Shown: positions 23,325 to 31,370, numbered from the stretch's first letter. The stretch is 50,422 nt of DNA from DATGZX01 sp035296965 (GCA_035296965.1 DATGZX010000385.1:1-50422), one strand, 5' to 3'. The notes: generated by a model not told the origin, from the sequence alone. A program made the numbers and translations.

Positions 23325-25328
23325 ATGGCGACAAGGCCAATGACGAGTGTCATCCGGCACGTACGCCGAATCGCCCTTCAGCATGATGGCGCCGGACGAT
23401 CGGACAGAGTTTTGCTCGACGCCTTCCTCACGCAGAAAGACCAACTAGCGTTCGAGGCCCTGGTGCACCGGCATGGCCCAATGGTGCTCGGAGTCTGTCG
23501 CCGGGTATTGAGGAACCTGCACGATGCCGAGGATGCCTTCCAGGCGGCCTTCATGGTGCTTCTCCGCAAGGCTCCCTCGATCGGCAAGCGCGACTTGCTG
23601 GCCAACTGGCTGTACGGAGTCGCCTACCGCACGGCCATGAAAGCCAGGACCAACGCCGCCCGCAGGCGCTCCCGCGAAATGGACCCCAAGGCCATGCCTC
23701 CTGAATCAGCACCCGTTCAGGAAATCCCCGAAGAGTTGCTGTCGCTGCTCGACCTGGAGTTGAACCGCCTCCCGGAAAAGCTTCGGGCCGCGGTTGTCCT
23801 GTGCGATTTGCAGGGACTGGTCCGCAAGGAAGCTGCCCGAAAACTCGGCTGGCCGCTGGGCACGCTCAACTGGCGTCTGGCCAGGGCCAGAGCAATCTTG
23901 GCGAGGAAACTGACGCGGCACGGCCTGACCTTTTCGTCCGGGGCCCTGGCAGCATACCTCGCGCGCCATGCGGCCGCAGCCACCATGCCGGCGCTGCTTG
24001 TTGCCGCGACGGTGAAAACGGGAATCGTTATCTCGGCTGGGAACAGCGCGACCGGGGGAGTGATCTCCGTCAACGTCGCCTGTCTTACGGAAGGAGTCGT
24101 GAAAGCTATGCTCGTGACCAAGCTGAAAAGTATCAGTGTCGTGGTGCTGTTGGCGGCATTCCTCGGAACGTGCGCAAGCAAGCTTACTCACCAGACGGCT
24201 GCCGCAGCGCAGCCGGCCGCTGGAGAGACATTGACAGTCCAGGCCGAGGACGCGGTACCCAAGGATGAGCCGGCTTCCGCTTTTCAGGGCAAGAATTTTT
24301 CCGTGCACGCTGCCTTGCCGGAGATAGCCCGATCGGTGGAAATCGCCGCCGAGCGTTACCGGAGAGAGGAGGCTCTGGAATGGCTTGGCAAAGAGCTTCC
24401 TCCCTGGGCGGAACGATGTTCTATCCGGGTGGAGGTTACCAATGGAGACTCGAGCGGCGCCACCACATTTCAATTTGCAGATGACAAGGTCGCCCATCAG
24501 AACATGCTGCTGAAGGGCTCCCTGGATCGAATCCTGGCTGCGGAATTGCCGCATGAGATCACGCATGTGGTGCTTGCCAACCACTTCGGCTGCCCGCTGC
24601 CGCGCTGGGCGGATGAAGGGGCTGCAATTCTCAGCTCCGACGACTTGCAACGAAGCCAAAACGAACGGCTGCTTCGGCAAGTCCTGGCAAGCCCGCATCG
24701 ATTCATCCCTTTGGACCTCTTGGTGACCTTGACCGACTATCCCGAGGATGCGCAGACTCTGCACGCTGAGGGTTATTCGGCAGTCCGCTTTCTGGTGGAG
24801 GCCAAGGACAGGCGCACTTTCCTGGCCTTCCTCTCCACGGCCAATCGTGACGGTTGGGACCAAGCTGTCCCGCGGCATTATGGCTATCCAAACCTGAAAG
24901 CACTCGAGAAGGCGTGGCTGGATCAGGCGAGGATGCAATTGGCCAAGGATGATGTGAAGGCCCACGTAATTTCCCAGGCGCTGCTGCCGCGAGAGGATAA
25001 CTATGCGGACAGCCTACTCGCGCAAGCTTTCGGCGCGGGCTGCACAGCAATTACGGATGCGAAAATCAAGTGGGCTTCGGGCCAGGGCCGGTGGGTGCTG
25101 GCCGCGGATGGCTTCGAGATCGTGAATGATGGCCGGGCCAAGCTGTCGCACTGCTGGTACGCCGTCTTTGAGCGGGACCGGGTCACCACATACCATGCCG
25201 ACGAAGCCAGCCTCACCCTCGACAAGCCGATCTCGAAACCCGCAGAACTCGGCAGGGCCAGGATTATTTCGATGGAGGCTTCGGGGAATTCGCAAATTGG
25301 CATTCATCCGCGAAAGGAAGGGCCCTAG
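23325..25328 (+). CDS. ECF sigma factor fused to zinc-metallopeptidase-like domain
   Basis: This encodes 667 residues; AGGAG lies seven bases before the ATG. Residues about 30-110 are sigma region 2 (FEALVHRHGPMVLGVCRRVL, then DAEDAFQAAFMVLLRKA). Residues about 135-195 are region 4, with helix-turn-helix EAARKLGWPLGTLNWRLARA. A hydrophobic segment near 270-285 (SVVVLLAAFLGT) should cross the membrane. The rest includes HEITH (410-414) and RWADEGAA with Glu431, the pattern of a gluzincin HExxH...E zinc site. If the zinc domain is outside, the protein joins a transcription factor to an extracytoplasmic sensor or protease. No separate anti-sigma gene is adjacent, so the C-terminus may itself restrain the sigma part. 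Confidence 0.88.
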   Translation: MATRPMTSVIRHVRRIALQHDGAGRSDRVLLDAFLTQKDQLAFEALVHRHGPMVLGVCRRVLRNLHDAEDAFQAAFMVLLRKAPSIGKRDLLANWLYGVAYRTAMKARTNAARRRSREMDPKAMPPESAPVQEIPEELLSLLDLELNRLPEKLRAAVVLCDLQGLVRKEAARKLGWPLGTLNWRLARARAILARKLTRHGLTFSSGALAAYLARHAAAATMPALLVAATVKTGIVISAGNSATGGVISVNVACLTEGVVKAMLVTKLKSISVVVLLAAFLGTCASKLTHQTAAAAQPAAGETLTVQAEDAVPKDEPASAFQGKNFSVHAALPEIARSVEIAAERYRREEALEWLGKELPPWAERCSIRVEVTNGDSSGATTFQFADDKVAHQNMLLKGSLDRILAAELPHEITHVVLANHFGCPLPRWADEGAAILSSDDLQRSQNERLLRQVLASPHRFIPLDLLVTLTDYPEDAQTLHAEGYSAVRFLVEAKDRRTFLAFLSTANRDGWDQAVPRHYGYPNLKALEKAWLDQARMQLAKDDVKAHVISQALLPREDNYADSLLAQAFGAGCTAITDAKIKWASGQGRWVLAADGFEIVNDGRAKLSHCWYAVFERDRVTTYHADEASLTLDKPISKPAELGRARIISMEASGNSQIGIHPRKEGP

Positions 25329-25404
25329 GGCCAACCCCGACAGAGGCTTCTCCCCTCGTTCCCGAAGTCTGTTTCGCAACGCCATCCGCGAAACTCCGCT
25401 TCGC

Positions 25405-25530
25405 GACCAGAAGAAGCCGGCTTATCACCAAGAATAATCCCGAAGAGCTCCAGCCATCGCACATGTTTGCCGAGCACGACCAGACAGACCCTCATAGTGA
25501 CGTGCACAGCAGCAGTCCGTACTCAAGGTG
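25405..25530 (-). pseudogene. Fragment of an AI-2E transporter gene
   Basis: On the minus strand the fragment reads YGLLLCTSL, then after a one-base shift MRVCLVVLGKHVRWLELFGI and ILGDKPA. This matches the stretch GLLLSTPLTVCLVVLGKH, then PGLEFFGVILGDTPA, of the intact AI-2E family gene at 28327-30177. DNA identity is also visible, for example GTGTTTGCCGAGCACGAC at 29117-29134 against the same string with one base changed here. Both ends are lost, and it lacks a start. It shows that a second copy of this transporter gene once lay on the other side of the envelope cluster. Confidence 0.65.
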
Positions 25531-25595
25531 CCCCCAAGATGGTGGTTCGGAGTCGCAAGTATATTTTTTGGTGGCGTGGCTAATGGCGCGACCCA

Positions 25596-26066
25596 TTACT
25601 CTTCGCCGAAATGAAGCCCGTAGCGCCCTTGCCTCTCCTCGCCCTCGAGCATGATCTTTACCACGTTCAGCGAGATTACATCCTTGGCGTTGATGGCCAT
25701 GTAGTACTGACGATCAATCTTGAAGGACAGCCCGAACTTCTTGCCATCAGGTGAATGAAGGAACGAGTTGAATTGATTGAGAAGACCCGCAGCGTCCGGG
25801 AGCCACAGAAAGGCCGGTTTGTCACATCCCTGGAAAAGTAATTCGCAGTGCCAGCCTACATCGGCGCCAGGCACCTGGCCAATTTCCAGCGCCATCACTT
25901 CTCGGAGGTCAACCAGGAACGTGCCGTCTTTAGAATTAGGAACATTCGCGCTGCGTGTCCCGGAACCCTCCAGGTACGCGTGAAACTGGGCAAAGCATTC
26001 GACGTGCGGCAACTCCAGTTGTCGAGCTTTCTTCGATCCCCGGTACCATATCCTCGTAATCGACAT
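25596..26066 (-). CDS. Hypothetical protein
   Basis: This encodes 156 residues if ATG 26066 is used. A longer frame to 26240 would overlap the end of the DUF1469 gene and has no better start. The sequence is soluble and mixed alpha/beta, for example YRGSKKARQLELPHVECFAQ, CELLFQGCDKPAFLWLPDAA and FGLSFKIDRQYYMAINAKDV, ending RQGRYGLHFGEE. No family is recognised. It is the last gene on the minus strand of the small-membrane-protein cluster and may be co-transcribed with it, though a gap of 109 bases makes that uncertain. Confidence 0.55.
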   Translation of the reverse strand: MSITRIWYRGSKKARQLELPHVECFAQFHAYLEGSGTRSANVPNSKDGTFLVDLREVMALEIGQVPGADVGWHCELLFQGCDKPAFLWLPDAAGLLNQFNSFLHSPDGKKFGLSFKIDRQYYMAINAKDVISLNVVKIMLEGEERQGRYGLHFGEE

Positions 26067-26175
26067 CGACGCACACCCCGTATGGTCTAATGGTTCAGGC
26101 CGCCATTCACTCTTGAAGAACCTGCGCTGCTCGTCATGAAGCTTGTATTTTCGGTCAGGCCAACTTGCATGTCGT

Positions 26176-26622
26176 CTAAGTGGATCCGGAATTAGCCGGG
26201 CCGTTGTGCCCCGACATCCGATTGTTGATCCATGCGACATTGTCCTTCATCGTGGCCCTGGATTGTTCGGGCAGCAGCCGGAGTCGGCCTGCTCTTCTTT
26301 CGCTGAGGGAGAAAAGCGCAGCACCAAGGATCGTCGGGATAGCGCCCACGATGCCGAAGCAGGACCAAAGGGGAAGGCGTTCCGACAATGCCCAGTGAAG
26401 CAGGTACACTAGCATAATGAGCAACAGCAGAGCACCGAAAGCGGCGATGCCGATGCCAATTCCCAGCGTGATTGCGGCCTGTTTGGCCATACGGAACTCG
26501 TTGGCGAGTTCGCACTTGGCCAGTGCCATCTCTTGCTTGAGTAGTACCTGGGCGTCGTGGACAATGCCGCCGACCAGCGACGCCATGCTCGGCGGCGAAC
26601 CGTTCGGGAAATCGCGGGCCAT
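26176..26622 (-). CDS. DUF1469 (YqjE/holin-like superfamily) membrane protein
   Basis: This encodes 148 residues. The ATG follows GGAGGTAATCC, whose ribosome-binding sequence overlaps the stop of the upstream gene, so translation is coupled. The amphipathic start SMASLVGGIVHDAQVLLKQE then ALAKCELANEF, followed by two membrane segments (AAITLGIGIGIAAFGALLLL and FGIVGAIPTILGAALFSL), is the usual pattern of the phage-holin/YqjE-type family (PF07332). In other bacteria such genes accompany YqjD/ElaB-like proteins and act at the inner membrane in stress or stationary phase, though their exact role is unclear. Here it directly follows a YqjD-like gene, the same pairing. Confidence 0.85.
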   Translation of the reverse strand: MARDFPNGSPPSMASLVGGIVHDAQVLLKQEMALAKCELANEFRMAKQAAITLGIGIGIAAFGALLLLIMLVYLLHWALSERLPLWSCFGIVGAIPTILGAALFSLSERRAGRLRLLPEQSRATMKDNVAWINNRMSGHNGPANSGST

Positions 26623-26625
26623 GGA

Positions 26626-27009
26626 TTACCTCCGCACGATTCGTCCAACCAGGAAGCCCACGCCTAAGCCCAGCAGGAGTGCTTGGAGGGGATAGCGACG
26701 AATCAAGTTGGTGGCATCTCCTCCCAGCCCATGGAGGTTGCGCTCCTGGAGGTAGGCACCGCCGGATTCCAGGGTGTTGGCAACCCCCGAGGCCGCGTTG
26801 CCGAACATCCCGCCTACGGGCGCTTTCTCGCGAATCGAGCTGGCCAGGGATTTCATCTCCCCTCCTACTGTATCCACGGCCCCTTCGGCCATCTGGAGCG
26901 TCGACGAGGCGACGTCTCTGGTTTTCGCAGCGGCAGTGGAAATGGCATCGCGCCCCTTCATGGACAGCGCAGATGCTTCTTCGGTTGCTTTGTCCTTCAA
27001 GTGCGACAT
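26626..27009 (-). CDS. YqjD/ElaB-like membrane-anchored helical protein
   Basis: This encodes 127 residues with AGGAGAG before the ATG. A long amphipathic helix-rich part (KDKATEEASALSMKGRDAIS, then TRDVASSTLQMAEGAVDTVG) leads to a C-terminal anchor LIRRYPLQALLLGLGVGFLV ending GRIVRR. This tail pattern, hydrophobic GLGVGFLxGR with a basic end, is that of YqjD/ElaB (DUF883-like) proteins, which bind ribosomes or sit at the inner membrane in E. coli. It is translationally coupled to the DUF1469 gene with a 3-base gap. The family call is from the tail and composition only. Confidence 0.78.
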   Translation of the reverse strand: MSHLKDKATEEASALSMKGRDAISTAAAKTRDVASSTLQMAEGAVDTVGGEMKSLASSIREKAPVGGMFGNAASGVANTLESGGAYLQERNLHGLGGDATNLIRRYPLQALLLGLGVGFLVGRIVRR

Positions 27010-27064
27010 CGATCCTCTCCTGTTTTGGAAGAAATTCGCCCCAAGATCGCCAGCACGCGCACGA

Positions 27065-27223
27065 TCATATGCGTCCCGTGAACACGAGCACGAGCAGGAT
27101 GATCACCACCAGCCCCAAGCCACCGCTGGGACCGTACCCCCAATTTCGGCTGTGGCCCCAGGTGGGCAGGACGCCGAGGAGCAGCAACACCAAGATGATG
27201 AGCAATATCATAGCGATAAACAT
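27065..27223 (-). CDS. DUF3309-type small membrane protein
   Basis: This encodes 52 residues, MFIAMILLIILVLLLLGVLP then TWGHSRNWGYGPSGGLGLVV, ending in ILLVLVFTGRI. Two membrane helices separated by a Trp/Gly/Tyr turn containing GYGPSGG are the DUF3309 signature. The ATG at 27223 has GAGGTC seven bases upstream; the longer frame to 27280 is not needed. These tiny proteins occur widely in proteobacteria and planctomycetes and are linked to stress responses in some reports. It lies in the envelope-stress-like cluster. Confidence 0.88.
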   Translation of the reverse strand: MFIAMILLIILVLLLLGVLPTWGHSRNWGYGPSGGLGLVVIILLVLVFTGRI

Positions 27224-27276
27224 GTTTGACCTCTTTTGGATGGTCAGAGACTCTGTGCAAGGCGCCAGCGTGAACC

Positions 27277-27528
27277 TCACGGCCGGCGATCCGGCTCTTC
27301 GACCTTGCTGGTCGTGTCGCTGGCTTTTTCCTTCGTCTTGTGGCCCAGGTCGCTCAACTCTTCTTTGGCCTTTTCTTCGTCCTTTTGCAGCTTGTTCTCG
27401 TCCACCGAGAACGTGACGCTAGATTTCTGGTCCCCCTTCTCCGACGACAATTTGAACCAACCCTGGTAGAAGCCCAGGCAGGCAATACCAACCAGGAGCA
27501 AAACGAGCAACATCCAGAACCTTCGCAT
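27277..27528 (-). CDS. Small anchored coiled-coil protein
   Basis: This encodes 83 residues. The ATG at 27528 follows GGAGG by eight bases; a longer frame to 27603 is unlikely. An N-terminal membrane anchor MRRFWMLLVLLLVGIACLGF is followed by QGWFKLSSEKGDQKSSVTFS and a charged helix DENKLQKDEEKAKEELSDLG that may form a coiled coil, ending in Arg/Pro. It is probably anchored with the helix outside. Its place between a small unknown gene and the DUF3309 gene suggests the same envelope-stress setting. The function is unknown. Confidence 0.72.
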   Translation of the reverse strand: MRRFWMLLVLLLVGIACLGFYQGWFKLSSEKGDQKSSVTFSVDENKLQKDEEKAKEELSDLGHKTKEKASDTTSKVEEPDRRP

Positions 27529-27607
27529 GTTGAACTCCTCCATTGGGCGTATCAAGAGCGCCTCGACAAGTGGGTGGCGCGAGCGTCCGCGCCATTGTCG
27601 CAAGCCA

Positions 27608-27655
27608 ATAAAAAAAGACGTCGCCGAACACCCTCAGGTATTCAACCACCTTGTC
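27608..27655. repeat. Diverged direct repeat, copy 1
   Basis: About 50 bases are about 80% identical to 27991-28042 in the same orientation, sharing CCCTCAGGTATTC-type strings and an A-run. On the minus strand both copies can encode VVEYLRVFG followed by a hydrophobic stretch. They flank a small gene (27666-27863). Confidence 0.6.
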
Positions 27656-27665
27656 CATCGTAGGG

Positions 27666-27863
27666 TTAGCATCGGAGCGCGCGCTCAACGTGCCGCCGCG
27701 GATGCGCTGGGCCATCAGTTTGGTGCAGGGAAACACCGTATCCCCGGTTGCCCAACAGTGTCCAGAGTTTGCCTTCCACCACTTGCGCAGGCGTCACACC
27801 ACCGCGAATATCCGCGATCAATTCTTCGTCGGCGTCAATTTTCCAGGGGGTCGAATTCAGCAT
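27666..27863 (-). CDS. Small hypothetical protein
   Basis: This encodes 65 residues from ATG 27863, with GAAAGAAG about seven bases before it. The start MLNSTPWKIDADEELIADIR then GGVTPAQVVEGKLWTLLGNR has a convincing protein-like pattern; the tail is less so. No family is recognised. It sits between two diverged direct repeats (27608-27655, 27991-28042), which might mean the segment is a cassette inserted into the cluster. A shadow reading is possible. Confidence 0.45.
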   Translation of the reverse strand: MLNSTPWKIDADEELIADIRGGVTPAQVVEGKLWTLLGNRGYGVSLHQTDGPAHPRRHVERALRC

Positions 27864-27990
27864 GAGTGAATCTTCTTTCAAAAATGGGCGCGGTCAGGAA
27901 ATCCCCGAACTTGCCCGTGCCTTGTCATCTGGAGAGCGCTGGTGCCGGCTGATTCCCGTGACGAACCTGCCTGCTGTGCGCTGCTGAAGA

Positions 27991-28042
27991 GACAAAAAAA
28001 GCCAACGTAGCCGAATACCCTGAGGTATTCGACCACGTCGGC
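27991..28042. repeat. Diverged direct repeat, copy 2
   Basis: This is the partner of 27608-27655. Besides DNA similarity, the minus-strand frame keeps the VVEYLRVFG peptide core with conservative changes, suggesting the repeat may once have been, or still be, a short coding sequence. Confidence 0.6.
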
Positions 28043-28060
28043 TTACTCGCTAACGAGCCT

Positions 28061-28075
28061 CCCGGCACAGCCGGG
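28061..28075. terminator. Perfect 6-bp GC hairpin, possible terminator
   Basis: CCCGGC at 28061-28066 pairs with GCCGGG at 28070-28075 over an ACA loop. The AI-2E gene ends at 28327 on the minus strand and transcription continues through here. There is no clear U-run on the minus strand, so it may be a pause or processing hairpin instead. Confidence 0.4.
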
Positions 28076-28117
28076 TTGCCCTTCATTTAGTCATCCGACG
28101 ACGTCTAATTAAATACT

Positions 28118-28140
28118 TATCGGAGTGTAAAGTTCCGATA
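28118..28140. promoter_or_regulatory. AT-rich inverted repeat
   Basis: TATCGGA at 28118-28124 is inverted at 28134-28140 with a nine-base spacer, within an AT-rich patch in an otherwise GC-rich region. It could be a dyad operator for the downstream small-membrane-protein genes, or a weak hairpin. No matching site was seen elsewhere. Confidence 0.3.
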
Positions 28141-28326
28141 ACATTGTTATTGTATGCCCAGTGACGGGGAAAGCAAATGTATTTGTTTTTCCGCCGTGAT
28201 CCGTGGCCGGTGGGTCAGTGGCATTCAGCCTCGAACACGGCGCCGGCAGCGTGGACGAAACGACGAGCCCGTCGCTACGGCGGCCGGCGGAGTTCATCTC
28301 TCACGCTTGGCGCCAGGGCGTATCTC

Positions 28327-30177
28327 TTAAACCTCCACTGGCGAGCCCGACGCGGGCGCCTCCAAGGGGGCTGCCAGTTCCTCGGGGGGAATGCTCGGAA
28401 ACCAGGTGCTGAGGTGGTCGCGGGTTTCCAGGAGCGTAGTGTCGACGTTATCAGCGCCGGCCGACAGCAATGATTCTCGATGCTGTTCCACGTTGGCCTT
28501 CAATCCCCAACGGCCTGCCACGATCTTCACCTTCGGAAATTGCGTCCGCAGCCGCTTGCAAAGAAAACGCGTATGAATCAGCCCGCCCGGCGGCAACGAT
28601 CCAATGCAGATCACGGAGGGGTCTTTCTCCCTGGTTAGCGCGACCGCTGCGGCAGCGTGCATCTCGGGGGGAGCGATCTCCATGGCCCACTGCGCCGGAT
28701 CGAGCAACTGCTGTAACATCTCCAGGGCGAGCCGGTCCGCCTCGCCGCGCGCTGGGAATCCCAGGACGCAGTTCTTCGGCGGCGGCAACGGCGTTGCCTG
28801 CACGTCCATCGCCGCGCTGGGAATTTCAGCCGGTCGTTCCCCGAGTTCCTCCATGATTTCCCGCGTTGCGCGGAGGATGTACTGTTCATCCTGTTCCGTC
28901 AGGGCGTCGCGTTCGCGATCCTGGCGCGCATAGGCTAGAGCCGGCACCAGCAGTTCATCGTAAAGCTGCTCTTCAGGAAGTTCTTTCAGGTACGCCTGAA
29001 CAATCGCTGCCGCTTCATCCTGGTCCCGGGCCATCAGTCTCTGGTAGTAGCCGACCTGGAGGGCCAAAGCTGGTGTATCACCCAGAATGACCCCGAAGAA
29101 CTCCAACCCTGGCACGTGTTTGCCGAGCACGACAAGACAGACTGTCAACGGTGTGGACAGCAGTAGCCCGATCGGGCCCCAGAGCCAGGTCCAGAACACC
29201 GCCGCCACCAGGAGCGCGACGGGCGAAACCCCGGTGCTGTGGCCAAATAGCAACGGCTCGAAAATCTGGGCGGCGGAGATTTCCAAGATGATAAACAGAG
29301 CCAGGACCAGGAAGAACGGGATCCAACCGGAGAAAGCGGCCACGCTGAACGTCAGTAGCAGTAGCCCGGTGAGTGCGCCGCCAAGGTATGGAACGAAGCG
29401 CAGCATCCCGGCCAGGAATCCCCAAAGGACCGCGTACGGCACACCGATCGCCCAGACACCGAGGCCGAGCACCAGGCCAAAGCCGGCGTTGATGAGCAAC
29501 TGCATGATCAAAAAGCGGCTGATGCGCTGGCCGGCGTCATCGAGCGCCTTGGTAGTTCCGGTCAGCCGGCCGTGCCCCACCAGCCGGATAAGGCGGTTGC
29601 GCAGCTCTTCTCTGTTGATGAGCATGAAGATCACCAAAACCGCGACCAAACCGGCGGTCGCCAGCAGCTCGAGCGTTGGATTCGCGATCGCTTCCAGCTT
29701 CGTGAGACCGGAAGTTTCCATGCGCACCGCCGTCGGTTGGTCCTGGGCGGCTGCCGGCGCGTCCTGGTCGGATTTGGATAATGCCTTGGTAATCGCGCTG
29801 ACGGCGTCTTGGATTTCCTGGAGGAGTTTCCCCTTGCTGGCCTCCCGTAATCGAGCGATCTTGTTGGTGACGTTCTCCTGGTAAGCGGGCAAATCGTTGG
29901 CCAGGCTCTTCGCTTGCAAAGTAATGGCCACGCCGATGCCGCCGAACGCGAGAAACACCAGGCCGCCGACCAGGAGCACAGAAATCAAGCGTCCCAACCC
30001 CCGGTGCTGGAGTCGGGTGACGGCAGGAGCGAGGATAAATGTCAGCAGCACTGACAAGGCCAGGGGAATCAAAACGGTCCGGGCGACTTGCAGGGCGGCG
30101 ATCGCCAGGAGGGCCAGGATCGACGTGCAGACGATCAGGAGGGAGCGATTCGGGTTCGGAGAAGACGCTACGGCCAT
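28327..30177 (-). CDS. AI-2E family transporter with extra C-terminal domain
   Basis: This encodes 616 residues, with GAGGAG upstream of the ATG. Residues about 1-370 form the AI-2E (PerM/YdiK) fold: an N-terminal hydrophobic pair, a charged loop, then LRFVPYLGGALTGLLLLTFS and FWTWLWGPIGLLLSTPLTVC. Family members are inner-membrane exporters or antiporters; AI-2 export is shown for only a few. After about residue 440 comes a soluble extension. Its part NCVLGFPARGEADRLALEML and VICIGSLPPGGLIHTRFLCK resembles a cobalamin-binding-like Rossmann module, but no DxHxxG motif is visible. The usual length is 340-380, so this is a large fusion. A broken second copy lies at 25405-25530. Confidence 0.87.
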   Translation of the reverse strand: MAVASSPNPNRSLLIVCTSILALLAIAALQVARTVLIPLALSVLLTFILAPAVTRLQHRGLGRLISVLLVGGLVFLAFGGIGVAITLQAKSLANDLPAYQENVTNKIARLREASKGKLLQEIQDAVSAITKALSKSDQDAPAAAQDQPTAVRMETSGLTKLEAIANPTLELLATAGLVAVLVIFMLINREELRNRLIRLVGHGRLTGTTKALDDAGQRISRFLIMQLLINAGFGLVLGLGVWAIGVPYAVLWGFLAGMLRFVPYLGGALTGLLLLTFSVAAFSGWIPFFLVLALFIILEISAAQIFEPLLFGHSTGVSPVALLVAAVFWTWLWGPIGLLLSTPLTVCLVVLGKHVPGLEFFGVILGDTPALALQVGYYQRLMARDQDEAAAIVQAYLKELPEEQLYDELLVPALAYARQDRERDALTEQDEQYILRATREIMEELGERPAEIPSAAMDVQATPLPPPKNCVLGFPARGEADRLALEMLQQLLDPAQWAMEIAPPEMHAAAAVALTREKDPSVICIGSLPPGGLIHTRFLCKRLRTQFPKVKIVAGRWGLKANVEQHRESLLSAGADNVDTTLLETRDHLSTWFPSIPPEELAAPLEAPASGSPVEV

Positions 30178-30482
30178 CGGTCAACTCCTCACGGGTCGAG
30201 ACAAAGGGACTTCGAACAACCCTATCGCCACTGCCTTTGCGAAGAGGCCAAGTCATCCTCTGCGGGCCGGATCAGGAAATCAAGGAAGGGAGAAAAGGGG
30301 CTGTTCGTAATGTTCAAGAGACTCGGCATGCCCCTCCAGACCGTATTCTAGCAGCTTTCAGGTTGCCTTACGACCGTTCGGAATCTCGAATTCCGCGCTC
30401 ACAAATCGGTGGCGGACAATACACGTTGGTCGTAGCATCCCCATGAACACCAGGGCACCGAACTGTGTAGGAGACGACAGCA
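30178..30482. other. Intergenic region between divergent genes
   Basis: I see no gene or strong repeat in 305 bases. It separates the minus-strand transporter from the plus-strand methyltransferase and must hold both promoters, which I cannot place. Confidence 0.35.
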
Positions 30483-31370
30483 ATGGCCGGTGACCGAGAT
30501 TATCTGCTAGGCACCCACGCGGAAGAGATTGCCCGGCTGGCGCTGCAGCATCGAGTATGGCGGCCGCGGGCGACCGATGCCTGGCGGCGCGCGGGATTCA
30601 CGATTGGGCAGACCATTCTCGATGTCGGCTGCGGCCCCGGATACGCCACCCTCGATCTCGCGGAAATCGTAGGCCCAACGGGCCGGATTGTCGCGCTCGA
30701 CCGCTCGGCACGCTTCCTGGGCAATTTGGAGAACGAACGCCAGCGGCGCGGTCTGGACATGATCCAAGCACACGAGGTGGATTTGGACATTGATACGTTT
30801 CCCCGGGTCGAAGCCGACGGCGCCTGGTGCCGCTGGGTGCTGGCATTCGTCAAACGCCCGCGCGCTCTCCTCGAGCGCATCGCCAATTCCTTGAAACCCG
30901 GCGGCGTTTTGGTGCTGCACGAGTATTTCGATTACTCGACCTGGCGGACGGCGCCGCGCTGTGCGGAAATCGAGGAGTTCGTGCAGGTGGTCATCGACAG
31001 TTGGCGAGCCGACGGTGGCGAACCTGACATCGGCCTCGATTTGCCAGGCTGGCTCGCAGCGCTCGGCTTCAAGATTCTAGCCTTGAAGCCGATTATCGAC
31101 ATCGTCCCCGCATCAAACTTCATCTGGCAATGGCCCAAGGCCTTTATCCAGGTGGGACTGGACAGGCTCGTCGAGCTCGGCCATCTGAGTAAAGAACGCG
31201 CCCTGGCGATCGCTCGTGCGTTCGACGCATGTTCAGCGAAACCGCACACGCTCATGATCACGCCTGCCGTGCTGGAGATCATCGCGGTGCGAAATGGGCT
31301 AGAGAGAGTAGACAGTCTCGGCCGACAAGACTTGACTAACCCGCCCCGCCCTGGTTCGCCAGCCGTTTGA
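30483..31370 (+). CDS. Class I SAM-dependent methyltransferase
   Basis: This encodes 295 residues; AGGAG precedes the ATG. Motif I is clear (ILDVGCGPGYATLDLAE, about residues 45-61), followed by motif II (GRIVALDRSARFL) and motif IV (VEADGAWCRWVLAFVKRP), with LKPGGVLVLHEYF as the post-motif strand. Substrate specificity cannot be read; similar proteins act on small molecules or quinone-type substrates. The last 35 bases overlap the end of the convergent gene at 31336-31884. It is cytoplasmic. Confidence 0.88.
   Translation: MAGDRDYLLGTHAEEIARLALQHRVWRPRATDAWRRAGFTIGQTILDVGCGPGYATLDLAEIVGPTGRIVALDRSARFLGNLENERQRRGLDMIQAHEVDLDIDTFPRVEADGAWCRWVLAFVKRPRALLERIANSLKPGGVLVLHEYFDYSTWRTAPRCAEIEEFVQVVIDSWRADGGEPDIGLDLPGWLAALGFKILALKPIIDIVPASNFIWQWPKAFIQVGLDRLVELGHLSKERALAIARAFDACSAKPHTLMITPAVLEIIAVRNGLERVDSLGRQDLTNPPRPGSPAV

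Larger units (their letters stand above)
27864..28326. other. Intergenic stretch between AI-2E gene and small-gene cluster
   Basis: No gene is clearly supported. The minus strand has a short frame starting at a GTG near 28033 that encodes VVEYLRVFGYVGFFCLFSSA, a possible micropeptide. Two hairpins lie at 28061-28075 and 28118-28140, in a distinctly AT-rich patch (28080-28190). They may end or regulate the AI-2E transcript, which runs toward this region. Confidence 0.4.

Noticed and set aside
23706..24965. 419-codon minus-strand frame opposite the sigma-peptidase gene
   Set aside because: Shadow frame with no motif; the sense strand has sigma regions and the HEITH motif.
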